A DNA stretch of 64,000 nt, from contig NZ_VTWT01000008.1 in NCBI RefSeq assembly GCF_008727925.1, positions 145,427-209,426 of the forward strand, in the 5' to 3' direction. Source of the DNA: Adhaeribacter soli (GTDB lineage Bacteria > Bacteroidota > Bacteroidia > Cytophagales > Hymenobacteraceae). The notes beneath the pieces are model-generated. The model had not been told where the DNA came from and made no database searches. It worked only from the letters and a program-made list of their open reading frames with translations. Made by a program: the position numbers and the translations under genes. This document shows positions 16,101 to 24,641 of the stretch, one piece after another (positions within the stretch are counted from its first letter, which is position 1; every line of letters starts with the position of its first letter).

Positions 16101-16430
16101 TTAGTGTCCCAGGAAATCCTGGTTCGGGATGGTTACGACCAGGTCTTCGTTGCCCTGTACAACGCACTGGCAGGCCAGGCGGGAATTCAGGCGCGGATCG
16201 ATGGCGCGGTCGATAAAGTCTTCTTCTTTTTCGGAGATCTCGGGCAGGTCGTCCATGCCGGCTTCCACGTAAATATGGCAGGTACTGCAGCCGCAAACGC
16301 CGCCACAGTTGTGTTGCAATTGTATATTATTATCGAGGGCCACATCCAGCACCGATTCGCCTTGCACACCGGAAAGCGTCTGATCGGGTTTGCCGTCGGA
16401 AAATTTAAAGGTTATATTAACTGATTTCAT
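16101..16430 (-). CDS. fdx: 2Fe-2S ferredoxin, adrenodoxin type (Isc system)
   Basis: This is a 109-residue electron carrier. The cluster ligands follow the C-x5-C-x2-C ... C pattern at Cys42, Cys48, Cys51 and Cys87 (NCGGVCGCSTC, then RLACQC). Extra cysteines at 46 and 89 lie beside the ligands. The adrenodoxin-like word EEDFIDRAIDPRLNSRLACQ confirms the family. Ferredoxins of this kind deliver electrons for Fe-S cluster synthesis, which matches the downstream iscX gene. Start, length and motifs are typical. Confidence 0.94.
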   Translation of the reverse strand: MKSVNITFKFSDGKPDQTLSGVQGESVLDVALDNNIQLQHNCGGVCGCSTCHIYVEAGMDDLPEISEKEEDFIDRAIDPRLNSRLACQCVVQGNEDLVVTIPNQDFLGH

Positions 16431-16620
16431 TATACCGGGTAAAATCCAGGTGCAAAGGTAGGCAACGCGCCGCCCTAATCAAAACCGCTTTTGCTTTCCG
16501 GCTTTTCCGGCCTAATTCCTACCGTTTCTGACCATAGTTGTCGCTTTCATCTACATTAAAATATTAAAAGTGCTCAGAAAATGAATGGTGGCTTATAATA
16601 TTAGAAGTGTAGTTACAAAC

Positions 16621-16828
16621 TGACGGTTAGGCAAGTTTTTTTGAGGTCCCCCTTCAAAGGGCATGGCCGTTTCATTCAGGGCAACTCTCCCCTTGAGGGG
16701 ATCATAGGGGTGTCAACACGATATTTGATAAATATCAGCAGGAGTAAACACCCCTCCAGCTCCCCTCAAGGGGAGAATCCGGCAGAATGAAACGGCCCTG
16801 CCTCCAAAGCAGGGCCGTTTCATTCTCA
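16621..16828. repeat. Nested palindromic element, copy 2
   Basis: It begins TGACGGTTAGGCAAGTTTTT, related to the end of copy 1. The inner core has CCCCTTGAGGGGATCATAGGGGTGT facing ACACCCCTCCAGCTCCCCTCAAGGGG, and the outer GGCCGTTTCATTC words are inverted at 16666 and near 16813. Confidence 0.75.
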
Positions 16829-16917
16829 TAAAAATTTCCCTTGGCCGGTGTCGCACAGGTCAAAGCTCTGCTGTTAAATGTACAGGCTATTTACTAATTA
16901 ACTTCGGAAGCTGTTTC

Positions 16918-16995
16918 TGAGGCTGTCGCCTCACTGAAGTTGAAAACTTCAGATCATTAATAGGTCCAAGTTACCGCTTCGCTCAAACTTGAACC
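16918..16995. repeat. Triple-hairpin element, copy 2
   Basis: Hairpins TGAGGC-tgtc-GCCTCA (16918-16933), CTGAAGTT-gaa-AACTTCAG (16934-16952) and GGTCCAAGTT ... AACTTGAACC (16963-16995, longer loop) follow in the same order and orientation as copy 1 at 11363-11430. Confidence 0.8.
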
Positions 16996-17006
16996 AGCTA
17001 ATATTA

Positions 17007-17136
17007 GAATGAAACGGCCCTGCTTTGGAAGGGGCAGGGTGAGACCAGGAGAATTATCTGATCATTTTGAAAATCAAATAACGTAAAATCCTCCCCCTAC
17101 CCCTCCAAAGGGGGACTTTTCTCTTGTTGCGCAACA
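17007..17136. repeat. Nested palindromic element, copy 3 (inverted)
   Basis: GCTTTGGAAGGGGCAGGG on the left faces CCTCCCCCTACCCCTCCAAAGGGGG on the right. Between them are ATTATCTGATCATTTT and ATCAAATAACGTAAAATCCT, which also appear, reverse-complemented, in the element at 44891-45022. It ends TTGTTGCGCAACATC. Confidence 0.7.
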
Positions 17137-17254
17137 TCGGATACAAACCACCCTAAGGTTGTGATAAATCAAAAGAATGAAACGAATCTGCTAATTAAAA
17201 CCATTTTCCTATTCGGAGTTTTTCGATTGAATCACTACCGTTTCCACATGGAAA

Positions 17255-18040
17255 TCAGGACTTTTGCTGAATGCTTTGGGTGAGTAAGCGGTAAATTTCC
17301 TGGTAGCCGGTTTCGTGCTGCAACAGCTGTAAATGTTCCTGAATGGTGGTTTCGTCGCGCCTCACCGCCGGACCGGTTTGTACGGAGAATGGCTCCTGGG
17401 AAAAAGCTTTCTGAACCGTAGCTTCCACCAAAGGCTTCAGCATTTGAAAATCCAGTTCCCTTTTTTGGAGTATTTCGGAACTGATCCCCAGCAAATGATT
17501 GGTGAAATTGCAGGCAAAGACGGCAGCCAGGTGCAGGGTTTTCCGGTCTTGGGAAGAGACATCGTACACTTTTTGGCTCAGGCTTCCGGCCATTTTTCGG
17601 AGCAAAAACATAGCGTTTTCATCGGTAGCTTCGAGGCAGAAAGGAATATTTCCGAAATCGACCGGTGTATTTTTGCTAAAGGTCTGCAAGGGGTAAAATA
17701 CTGCGCCTCTAATTTCCGGGCTACTTTCAAAAACGCTCAGGGGCTGGGTTCCGGAAGTATGCGCCACCAGGCTGCCCTCCGGGAAAACCGCTTGCTGCAA
17801 AAGTCCGGGCAAGGCCGTATCTTTTACCGCCACCAGGTACAGGTCGGCAGGTGAATTGGTGAAATCGGGTTTATCGGTGGACTGGGTAGCTTTTAACGCC
17901 TTGGCTAAGGTTTGGGCATTTTCTAAAGTGCGGCTGTAAACGAGCACAACTTCGTGGCCGGCTTTTTCCAGGGCCGGCGCCAGGTGCCAGGCCATGTTTC
18001 CGGCTCCCAGCATTGCAATTTTATAGCCAGGCTTTTTCAT
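17255..18040 (-). CDS. Rossmann-fold oxidoreductase-like protein with DUF2520
   Basis: The 261 residues open with a dinucleotide-binding motif (IAMLGAGNMAWHLAPAL, glycines at 13, 15) typical of the F420/ProC-like superfamily. They continue with ADLYLVAVKDTALPGLL and SLVAHTSGTQPL, and have an all-helical C-terminal DUF2520 domain with CNFTNHLLGISSEIL. Family members are suspected NAD(P)-dependent dehydrogenases, but the substrate is unknown. In Bacteroidota this gene often sits near kdsC-like genes, as here, although about 800 bp of repeats separate it from fdx. Confidence 0.88.
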   Translation of the reverse strand: MKKPGYKIAMLGAGNMAWHLAPALEKAGHEVVLVYSRTLENAQTLAKALKATQSTDKPDFTNSPADLYLVAVKDTALPGLLQQAVFPEGSLVAHTSGTQPLSVFESSPEIRGAVFYPLQTFSKNTPVDFGNIPFCLEATDENAMFLLRKMAGSLSQKVYDVSSQDRKTLHLAAVFACNFTNHLLGISSEILQKRELDFQMLKPLVEATVQKAFSQEPFSVQTGPAVRRDETTIQEHLQLLQHETGYQEIYRLLTQSIQQKS

Positions 18041-18292
18041 GCGGAAAGATAGCGTTTTGGCGGCAAATATTGCGTTATACTAAGGAAAAACCATTTTTCG
18101 CGGGAATAATTAACATCCGATCATTTTATTTAGTAATTTAAGGGAATTACAGGATCTGCATTCCAGGCGCTGCCTGCATCTTTCCTGATATTCTGAGAAA
18201 TTACCAATTGGCCTACAGGCCCAGAAAGAAAAAAATTCGTACATCCCGGCAACATAAAAGCCGTAAAGTAAAATAGCAACTAAAATTAAAAT

Positions 18293-18748
18293 ATGGCCAG
18301 ATCACAGGAAACATTTAACAAAAAAGAAAACGAAAAAAAGAAGCAAAAGAAAAAGCAGGATAAGGAGCAGAAAAAGGAAGAGCGTAGAGCCAACGCCGAA
18401 AAAGGGAAAGGCTTGGAAGACATGATGGCTTACCTGGACGAAGATGGCAATATAACTTCTACGCCGCCGGACCCGAACCGCAAAAAACGCGAAATAAACC
18501 AGGAAGACATCCAGATCGGGATAGCCCGGGAAGAAGACCGCCCGCCGGTAGACAAGACCCGGAAAGGCACTGTTACGTTCTTTAACGATTCGAAAGGCTA
18601 CGGCTTTATTAAGGACCACGACACCCAGGAAAGCATTTTTGTGCACGTAAACGCTTTAACTAACCCTATCAAGGAAAACGACCGGGTAACCTTTGAAGTG
18701 GAAATGGGCCAGAAAGGTCCGACTGCGGTAAGGGTGAAACTGGTATAA
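18293..18748 (+). CDS. Cold-shock-domain protein with charged N-terminal extension
   Basis: This is a 151-residue protein in two parts. Residues 1-80 are highly charged: a Lys/Glu-rich helix (KKENEKKKQKKKQDKEQKKEER) then a linker with DMMAYLDEDGNI. Residues about 83-151 are a complete cold-shock domain with RNP1 (SKGYGFI) and RNP2 (IFVHV). The extension probably gives extra RNA or ribosome affinity; this is inference. The architecture recurs in Bacteroidota. It is a single-gene unit ending in a clear terminator. Confidence 0.92.
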   Translation: MARSQETFNKKENEKKKQKKKQDKEQKKEERRANAEKGKGLEDMMAYLDEDGNITSTPPDPNRKKREINQEDIQIGIAREEDRPPVDKTRKGTVTFFNDSKGYGFIKDHDTQESIFVHVNALTNPIKENDRVTFEVEMGQKGPTAVRVKLV

Positions 18749-18775
18749 GCCAGCAACATAATTTTTAAAATAGAG

Positions 18776-18812
18776 GAGGTGCGGTTATTCAACTGCGCCT
18801 TTTTTGTTTTAA
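18776..18812 (+). terminator. Terminator of the long cold-shock gene
   Basis: The stem GGTGCGGTT (18778-18786) pairs with AACTGCGCC (18791-18799), including two G-T pairs, with loop ATTC and a following T-run. Confidence 0.75.
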
Positions 18813-18892
18813 GTTTTCTCTCCGCTAAACTGGTGTTTTATCGGAAGGTGAGCATTTCTGCCTTCTGATTATTTTGTTATTTTTGACTCTGC

Positions 18893-18955
18893 ACCTACGT
18901 TTATCCGACTAACGGTGGTTGGATAAACGTAGTAGTGTTGTTTATATGGTAGTTG
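18893..18955. repeat. Cassette left-end repeat E, copy 1
   Basis: A perfect 12-bp inverted repeat (CTACGTTTATCC 18895-18906 with GGATAAACGTAG 18921-18932) is followed by GTGTTGTTTATATGGTAGTT. A close copy lies at 27278-27336, also just before a small AT-rich gene. Confidence 0.75.
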
Positions 18956-18984
18956 GTGGTAATACAGGAGTAATAAAAATAACA

Positions 18985-19392
18985 ATGATAGAAGATAAAG
19001 TACGAAGACCTTTACAGATTGACTTTATTAATCCGAGAGAAATTAGGATGGGCTCTCTGTATAATCTCTGTGAAATCAGGTTGTCAGGCGGGACTAACAT
19101 AGAATTAGAAAATAATGCTTGGCAAGATTTGGCTCTTTGGTCTGATGATAATAAATACCTAATTCTGGTCAAGTGGAATCTTGAAAAGAATGAGCCAGGG
19201 TTTCATTTTGTAACATTTGATATTGCTACAGGTGAAAAAGCAATTAGTGAAAGAATAATGGGCTGTTTAAATTCAATGGATTTTAAAAATGGGATAATAA
19301 AGTATAACAAATTCCTTTATACTGGGCAAAAGACTGAAGACGGTGAATTGATTGGAAATATAGATGATGAATATACTTTACAACAGTTTTAA
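18985..19392 (+). CDS. Unknown small protein, first gene of a cassette-like array
   Basis: About 135 residues from the ATG at 18985 (MIEDKVRRPLQIDF). Earlier in-frame starts (TTG 18919, ATG 18946) lie within repeat E, which also occurs elsewhere, so they are less likely. The protein is soluble and beta-rich in appearance (KYLILVKWNLEKNEPGFHFVTFDIATGE). No family was recognised. The gene is clearly more AT-rich than the housekeeping genes around it, and is followed by spacer F1, which together suggest acquisition by transfer. Confidence 0.6.
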   Translation: MIEDKVRRPLQIDFINPREIRMGSLYNLCEIRLSGGTNIELENNAWQDLALWSDDNKYLILVKWNLEKNEPGFHFVTFDIATGEKAISERIMGCLNSMDFKNGIIKYNKFLYTGQKTEDGELIGNIDDEYTLQQF

Positions 19393-19401
19393 ATAAGCAC
19401 T

Positions 19402-19455
19402 TCCACCAACAAAAGCTAAAAACCATTAAAACGTTTTTTAGCCCAGCCGTTGAGT
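19402..19455. repeat. Cassette spacer repeat F1
   Basis: The spacer reads CCAACAAAAGCTAAA, then ATTAAAACG, then TAGCCCAGCCGTTGAG. The same words in the same order appear in the spacers at 19848-19905 and 20317-20375 and, in part, at 27667-27720. Confidence 0.65.
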
Positions 19456-19468
19456 GTAATTAGAATTA

Positions 19469-19831
19469 ATGAAAAAAGTATCAGCTATAATTTTGATAGT
19501 CTGCTTATTTGTAGGTTGTGGGCAAAAGGATGATAATTCTCAAGCTATTTTAAATGAGAATGAGGAAAGGATTATCTGCGGAAACGACTTAGAACAACAA
19601 GGATTAGCTAATAATACTTGCCTCGTTTGCCATACCGACTTAGGAATAGATGATGTACTTACCACTCGGATAGATTTATTTAAAAGAGGTACTGCAAGAT
19701 TAAAAAAGGATATTTATAGACTAAAAGAAAGTAAAGACCCGCAACACGCACAACTTTTGGACACTTTGACCACCAGTGAAATTAACTGTGTCGTTGATTA
19801 CCTTATGAAGTTTAAAGAAACACAGCAATAA
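19469..19831 (+). CDS. Cytochrome c-like lipoprotein (cassette gene)
   Basis: A 120-residue protein with a short signal peptide and lipobox FVGC (Cys17). It carries one haem-attachment motif, CLVCH (Cys51, Cys54, His55), and the C-terminal helix word LTTSEINCVVDYLMKF, which resembles the last helix of small monohaem cytochromes. It is therefore likely a membrane-tethered periplasmic electron carrier. No methionine axial ligand is obvious between the motif and the end, so a bis-His or unusual ligation is possible. The gene is AT-rich and lies between two copies of spacer F. Confidence 0.65.
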   Translation: MKKVSAIILIVCLFVGCGQKDDNSQAILNENEERIICGNDLEQQGLANNTCLVCHTDLGIDDVLTTRIDLFKRGTARLKKDIYRLKESKDPQHAQLLDTLTTSEINCVVDYLMKFKETQQ

Positions 19832-19847
19832 GAAACAAAAATAACTA

Positions 19848-19905
19848 AACTCAACAAAACCGATAGCATATTAAAACGTGCCATAGCCCAGCCGGTTGTG
19901 GTGCA
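19848..19905. repeat. Cassette spacer repeat F2
   Basis: ACTCAACAAAACCGATAGC, ATTAAAACGTGCC and ATAGCCCAGCCGGTTG occur in order. Its ends (CTCAAC and GGTTG) are complementary in part, in the way attC site ends are, but they do not fit the integron consensus strictly. Confidence 0.65.
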
Positions 19906-19912
19906 TTAAATA

Positions 19913-20308
19913 ATGAAAAGGAAAAGAACATTTATAGTTATTGGCCTATTAGTCATCTTAATTTCACTATTTATAACCGACCCAGTTTTCAATCAGATTG
20001 TTAAGTATTATAACCAAGAAGTTCAATACGAATGGCGAATTTTCAACAATCTGTTTTGCTATTTAAAAACTGCTGGACATTGCTATACAAATGAAGTAAA
20101 TAGAACAAATGCTGAAATTGAGCTTTACAGACGGCTTCTAGACAATTACAATGGACAGGAAAATATTGAAAAGAAATTGTCACAGGTTGTAAAATCCTCT
20201 TACCGATTCGAAAGAACCTATACAGATTTAACAAATAGCCAAACAGTAAAAATGGATTCTCTTTTAAAATACAAGGACCAAATTTTTGCTCCCATAGTTT
20301 TAAAATAG
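19913..20308 (+). CDS. Unknown small membrane-anchored protein (cassette gene)
   Basis: A 131-residue protein with an N-terminal hydrophobic segment (FIVIGLLVILISLFI) that acts as a signal anchor, followed by a mainly helical extracytoplasmic part containing two cysteines (NLFCYLKTAGHC) that could form a disulfide. No domain was recognised. It is the third gene in the array and is AT-rich like the others; the start lies only 8 nt after the preceding spacer. Confidence 0.6.
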   Translation: MKRKRTFIVIGLLVILISLFITDPVFNQIVKYYNQEVQYEWRIFNNLFCYLKTAGHCYTNEVNRTNAEIELYRRLLDNYNGQENIEKKLSQVVKSSYRFERTYTDLTNSQTVKMDSLLKYKDQIFAPIVLK

Positions 20309-20316
20309 AAAACCGT

Positions 20317-20375
20317 ACCACAACAAAACCTAAAGCACATTATAACGCGCCATAGCCAAGTCCGTAAGCAGCAAA
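20317..20375. repeat. Cassette spacer repeat F3, right end of the array
   Basis: CACAACAAAACCTAAAGC, ATTATAACGCGCC and ATAGCCAAGTCCGTAAGCAGC continue the same spacer pattern. AGCCAAGTCCGT(A/T)AGCAG is shared with the spacer at 27667-27720. Confidence 0.65.
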
Positions 20376-20439
20376 CCATTAAACATCTCACTGCTTTTAA
20401 CGGTAACATATCAGAGGGAGCTAACTAAATGCTTAGACT

Positions 20440-20964
20440 ATGGACAAAATATTTTTCAGCGATTGGCAAAGTCTCATACGCATCTTCATTATATCTATTG
20501 CAGCTTACCTGGCATTAGTTTTCATCCTGCGGATATCCGGAAAGCGAACATTATCGAAAATGAATGCTTTTGACCTGATCGTAACCATAGCCCTTGGCTC
20601 TACGCTTGCCACGGTCATCCTGAATAAAAATGTCACCCTTTCAGAAGGCGTACTGGCATTTACATTACTGGTATTTTTACAGTACATTATTACCTACTCG
20701 TCGGCCCGAAGCAGCCGCGTAAGCCAGCTGGTAAAATCGGCCCCTACATTAATGGCGTACAAAGGGGAATTATTGCAGAAGAATATGCGCTCGGAAAGAA
20801 TTGATGAAGATGAGGTTTGGGCCGCTTTAAGAAAAAAAGGCTATAGTTCGCTGTCTGAAACGGATGCCGTTGTTCTGGAAACAGATGGAAGCCTTACTGT
20901 TATAAAGCGAATTACAGATCCGGAGGCGCCAGCCGTCAAGGTACTCTTAAAATCGGCACGGTAA
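20440..20964 (+). CDS. DUF421 (YetF-like) membrane protein
   Basis: The 174-residue protein has three N-terminal membrane segments (about 12-100) and a cytoplasmic tail. It matches the YetF/DUF421 family by FILRISGKRTLSKMNAFDLIVTIALGSTLATVIL and the tail TLMAYKGELLQKNMRSERIDEDEVWAALRKKGYSSLSETDAVVLETDGSLTV (given as positions about 104-155). The function of the family is not established. The DUF2254 gene lies only 38 nt downstream, so they probably share a transcript. Confidence 0.9.
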   Translation: MDKIFFSDWQSLIRIFIISIAAYLALVFILRISGKRTLSKMNAFDLIVTIALGSTLATVILNKNVTLSEGVLAFTLLVFLQYIITYSSARSSRVSQLVKSAPTLMAYKGELLQKNMRSERIDEDEVWAALRKKGYSSLSETDAVVLETDGSLTVIKRITDPEAPAVKVLLKSAR

Positions 20965-21002
20965 CTTCCAATTAGTAGATTCCGTTAGAAAAACCAAAAA
21001 GA

Positions 21003-22232
21003 TTGTCTGCAAGTATCTGGCTTAAGCAAAAGACAAGTAAGGTTTATAAAAGCATCGCTTTTATTCCTTTCCTTGTGGTCTTATTTTTCCTTCTCCTCTC
21101 AGTTTCAATGATTTATCTGGACTATTCAGATACAGGGAAAGATTTAAAAGCTGCTACAAACTGGATAAGACTCAAAGACCCATCTACCGCCCGGACCATT
21201 GTTTCTGTAATTGCAGCCGGTTTGATATCGCTCACTGTATTCAGTTTTTCAATGGTGATGGTTGTTCTGAACCAGGCTGCCTCCCAACTGTCTAACCGGG
21301 TTCTTGATAAATTAGTCGGCAACCGGTTTCATCAGTTTATCATTGGATTTTATATCGGCGACATTATCTACGCGCTGCTGCTATTAACTTCGATCAGGGA
21401 TGTAGAATCTGGTATCTATGTTCCGGCACTTAGTACGTATTTACTTATTTTACTTTCGGTCTTTGCTATATTTCTGTTTGTTCTATTCCTGCACTTCATT
21501 ACGCAGACTATTAAATACACTACCATCATCAGGCGCATTTACAAGCAAACGCTTGTTTCGATGAAGGAATCATGCTTTCTGGAAACCGAACCTGACATTG
21601 CACCGGCCCAGCAAGGACACCCGGTGTACTCAGACAGAGCAGGCGTTTTCGAAACATTTGACCGGCAGCAAATGGCAAAGCTTGCCAGGAAAAATAATTG
21701 TGTAATAACTTTCAGGTATCCAACAGGGCATTTTGTGCTTGAAAACGTCCCGATTGCAGACGTGTATTGTTTAAAGGAAACCGTAACGAAAGAGCTTGAA
21801 AGCCATATTCTTTCGAACATCTCACTGGTTGATGAACCTTCTGTTGACATTTATTTTTACTCAGGCTTCAGACAGTTATCGGAAATAGCCATTAAGGCGC
21901 TAAGCCCGGGCATCAACGACCCCGGAACTGCAGCAGAAAGTCTGCGGGCATTGTTTGCTTTGCTGGCGTACCGGTATAAACACTTTCCCGACAACAACAT
22001 CAGAGACAAGCATGGAACAGTAAGGGTTGTAACAAAAGAAATGTCTTTTGATGAAATCTTTCAGCGCTACATTGTACCAGTGTGGGACTATGGCAAAGAC
22101 GACAGAAACATCCGTAACCAAATGATTGACCTTCTTTTGCAGCTACAATACATTGGTAAAAGTGCTACTACCCAAAAATTTCTGGCGCAAATTCAGAGAA
22201 AACCATTCCGGGAAGATGAATACCCTGCGTGA
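21003..22232 (+). CDS. DUF2254 membrane protein
   Basis: The product has 409 residues if it starts at the TTG at 21003; no ATG is available between the upstream in-frame stop and the first membrane helix. There are about four hydrophobic helices in the first 180 residues, with the family words STARTIVSVIAAGLISLTVFSFSMVMV and QAASQLSNRVL. The C-terminal half is soluble with SEIAIKALSPGINDPGTA. DUF2254 proteins are predicted membrane proteins of unknown role. It follows the DUF421 gene closely. Confidence 0.88.
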   Translation: MSASIWLKQKTSKVYKSIAFIPFLVVLFFLLLSVSMIYLDYSDTGKDLKAATNWIRLKDPSTARTIVSVIAAGLISLTVFSFSMVMVVLNQAASQLSNRVLDKLVGNRFHQFIIGFYIGDIIYALLLLTSIRDVESGIYVPALSTYLLILLSVFAIFLFVLFLHFITQTIKYTTIIRRIYKQTLVSMKESCFLETEPDIAPAQQGHPVYSDRAGVFETFDRQQMAKLARKNNCVITFRYPTGHFVLENVPIADVYCLKETVTKELESHILSNISLVDEPSVDIYFYSGFRQLSEIAIKALSPGINDPGTAAESLRALFALLAYRYKHFPDNNIRDKHGTVRVVTKEMSFDEIFQRYIVPVWDYGKDDRNIRNQMIDLLLQLQYIGKSATTQKFLAQIQRKPFREDEYPA

Positions 22233-22696
22233 CAGTAGATTTACTTTGCTATGAAATTTGAAAGGCTCTTGTCCGAACAAAAAGGGCTGCTGCTAACAAT
22301 ACATTTCTGCAAAATTGACTGAAAGATGGCTTAACAAAACCAAAGTATGTTCAAGTTTATCAATTAAGTAGCAGGACTAAAATAACCGCATAATTAGTGC
22401 CCGAGCAAATAAATTATTAGAATTTGCTTTATGGGATTTGTAATCCCGGCTTAACCGAGCCGTGGAATTTGTAAGCCCACTTTCTAAAAGTTAACCTTGC
22501 AATGCACCAGAAAGAAGAAACAAGTGAATAATCTTCTGAATTATACACCCTTGCTTATTTTTGGCCTGAATTCTAATATCCAGCTACCAATATCTTTTTA
22601 CTTAGTTTAACTGGCAGGCCACGGACTTCCGCCATTGCAGAAATGCATTGTTTGGCAGCAACCAAACACAAAATTCATCACAGCCAGAAGATCAGC
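22233..22696. other. Intergenic region without recognised features
   Basis: No credible gene, terminator or promoter is seen in this 464-bp stretch between convergent genes. Two loosely related words occur near 22433-22482 (GGGATTTGTAATCCC and GGAATTTGTAAGCCC). Confidence 0.5.
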
Positions 22697-24160
22697 TTAT
22701 TGGTTTATATAAACTTTCTGAACCGGCAAGTCGGCAGGAGTCTGCCATTCTTCGGCACCTTTAATGCCACAGGCTGCTGCATCAAAACGGGGGTCAAGCC
22801 CCAGCTTGCGCTGGCGCTGGTAATCTTTCAGTGCTTGCAGGGCAGGTTTCTGCAGTAAAAAAATGGCAATGATGTTCAGCCAAGCCATTACACCAACCCC
22901 AATATCGCCAAGTACCCAAGCCGCTTCGGCTGTTTTTACGGAACCATAAAATGTTGCCAGCAGCATCAGGCCTCGTAATGCCCATAGTTTCCATACCTGC
23001 AATCCCCGCTTGTTCAGGTAGCTCAGGTTGGTTTCTGCTATGTAGTAATACGCCATTAAAGTTGTAAAGGCAAAAAAGAAAAGCGCAATAGCTACAAAGG
23101 GCGCTCCCATGGCCGGAAAATGATAGCCAATGGCTTGCTGGGTATACTGGGCGCCGGCGCCTACGCCCGGAATATTCTCGACGTGAAAGCCGCCCGCCGG
23201 ATTCGCAACATTATACTGACCGGTAAACAAGATCATGAGGGCGGTGGCCGTACACACGAAAAGCGTATCTACATAAACCGAAAACGCCTGCACCAGCCCT
23301 TGCTTGGCCGGGTGAGTGACCTCGGCTGCCGCCGCCGCATGGGGTGCAGTTCCCTGGCCTGCCTCGTTTGAGTAAATTCCCCGTTTTACTCCCCAGCTAA
23401 CCGCCATGCCGAATAAGCCGGCAAAGGCCGGTTCCAGATCAAATGCCGACCGGATGATCAGGCCAAAAACTTCGGGTACCTGGTGTATGTTCATCAGGAT
23501 TATTACGGCAGCCATGAGAATATAGGCAGCAGCCATGAAGGGCACCATCAATTCGGCAACCCTGCCGATCCGCCTCACGCCGCCAAAAATGATAAAGCCC
23601 AACAAAACGGTTACCGCGCCACCTGTTACTGCCATAGGAACCGAAAAGGCATTGTGCATACCAGAGGCTATGCTGTTGCTTTGCACGCCCGGCAAAAAAA
23701 CGGCAGTGCTTAGGATAGTGGCAACAGCAAAAATAACGGCGTACCATTTCAGCCCCAATCCTTTTTCAATATAGAAAGCCGGGCCGCCGCGGTACTGACC
23801 GTCTTTTACCTGCTTGTAAATCTGCCCCAGGGTTGCTTCGATAAAGGCAGAAGCGCTGCCCAGGAACGCAATTACCCACATCCAGAAAATAGCGCCGGGT
23901 CCGCCCATTGCAATGGCCGTAGCCACGCCGGCTATATTGCCGGTTCCTACGCGGCCTGCTATAGCCAGCGAAAATGCCTGAAAAGAGCTAACTCCCTTAG
24001 CAGATGCCTGTCCCTGAAAGAGCAAGCGGATCATTTCCCCAAAATGGCGAACCTGCAAAAAGCGGGTGATAACTGAAAAATAAACTCCGGCTCCAAGACA
24101 AAGTACAATAAGGGCGTTACTCCAGACTACATTATTAATTGCGTTTATGATATCTTCCAT
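22697..24160 (-). CDS. Sodium:alanine symporter family protein (AGCS)
   Basis: A 487-residue secondary transporter with about eleven membrane helices. It belongs to the AGCS family, which imports alanine or glycine with sodium: signatures include GRVGTGNIAGVATAIAMGGPGAIFWMW, the long GQYRGGPAFYIEKGLG and GIYSNEAGQGTAPHAAAAAEV. The ATG at 24160 (MEDIINAINNVVWSN) is preferred over 24181 because it gives the usual N-terminus. It is transcribed alone. The exact amino acid cannot be told from sequence. Confidence 0.93.
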   Translation of the reverse strand: MEDIINAINNVVWSNALIVLCLGAGVYFSVITRFLQVRHFGEMIRLLFQGQASAKGVSSFQAFSLAIAGRVGTGNIAGVATAIAMGGPGAIFWMWVIAFLGSASAFIEATLGQIYKQVKDGQYRGGPAFYIEKGLGLKWYAVIFAVATILSTAVFLPGVQSNSIASGMHNAFSVPMAVTGGAVTVLLGFIIFGGVRRIGRVAELMVPFMAAAYILMAAVIILMNIHQVPEVFGLIIRSAFDLEPAFAGLFGMAVSWGVKRGIYSNEAGQGTAPHAAAAAEVTHPAKQGLVQAFSVYVDTLFVCTATALMILFTGQYNVANPAGGFHVENIPGVGAGAQYTQQAIGYHFPAMGAPFVAIALFFFAFTTLMAYYYIAETNLSYLNKRGLQVWKLWALRGLMLLATFYGSVKTAEAAWVLGDIGVGVMAWLNIIAIFLLQKPALQALKDYQRQRKLGLDPRFDAAACGIKGAEEWQTPADLPVQKVYINQ

Positions 24161-24641
24161 TAAGCATAGAAATTTGAGCAAAGCGATGGTTGAGCGATGA
24201 CGACACTCAAAAAGTGGCCAATTATGCGCTTCCAGGTATTTATTCCAGGTTCCGCCCCCGACAGAACAATCTTTTCCAGTTATTTCCTGCTTTTAAAGGC
24301 CGTCAGGGCAGCCTTTCGATGCGCATTAAGCATGCAACAGTGGTAAAAACCAGGTCTTTAATAAAGACAAAAACGGAAAAGTTAAGCAATATAACGAATT
24401 AGCCATGTAATTGAAAGGATTTCCGGCAAATGGAATAAAACAAGGCTTGCACAGAAATAAGATAAGAAGAAGCTATTTCACGCTTTTAGAACAATAGCGA
24501 AAACTGAAGCGCCATTTTCCACAATGCCATTTTTGCTCTTTTATAAAGGGCCGAACTTTTACAAACACAAAGCAACGAACACGCTGCTAATTCCGACTTG
24601 ATTAGAAACTGGCTTATTATTTCACTTTAAAACAGGGTCCT
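24161..24641. other. Intergenic region without recognised features
   Basis: About 480 bp between divergent genes; short open frames here lack any coding signature. Promoters for both flanking genes should lie in it, but none could be assigned. Confidence 0.5.

Larger units (their letters stand above)
16431..17254. other. 824-bp gene-free region filled with repeats
   Basis: No coding frame is credible here. After about 190 nt of plain AT-rich DNA come a nested palindromic element (16621-16828), the triple-hairpin element (16918-16995) and an inverted, shorter nested palindromic element (17007-17136). The words GAATGAAACGGCCCTG recur at the element boundaries. Confidence 0.7.

Noticed and set aside
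18893..20375. Calling the array a canonical integron
   Set aside because: No tyrosine integrase gene is present and the spacer ends do not consistently meet the attC consensus; described as cassette-like only.
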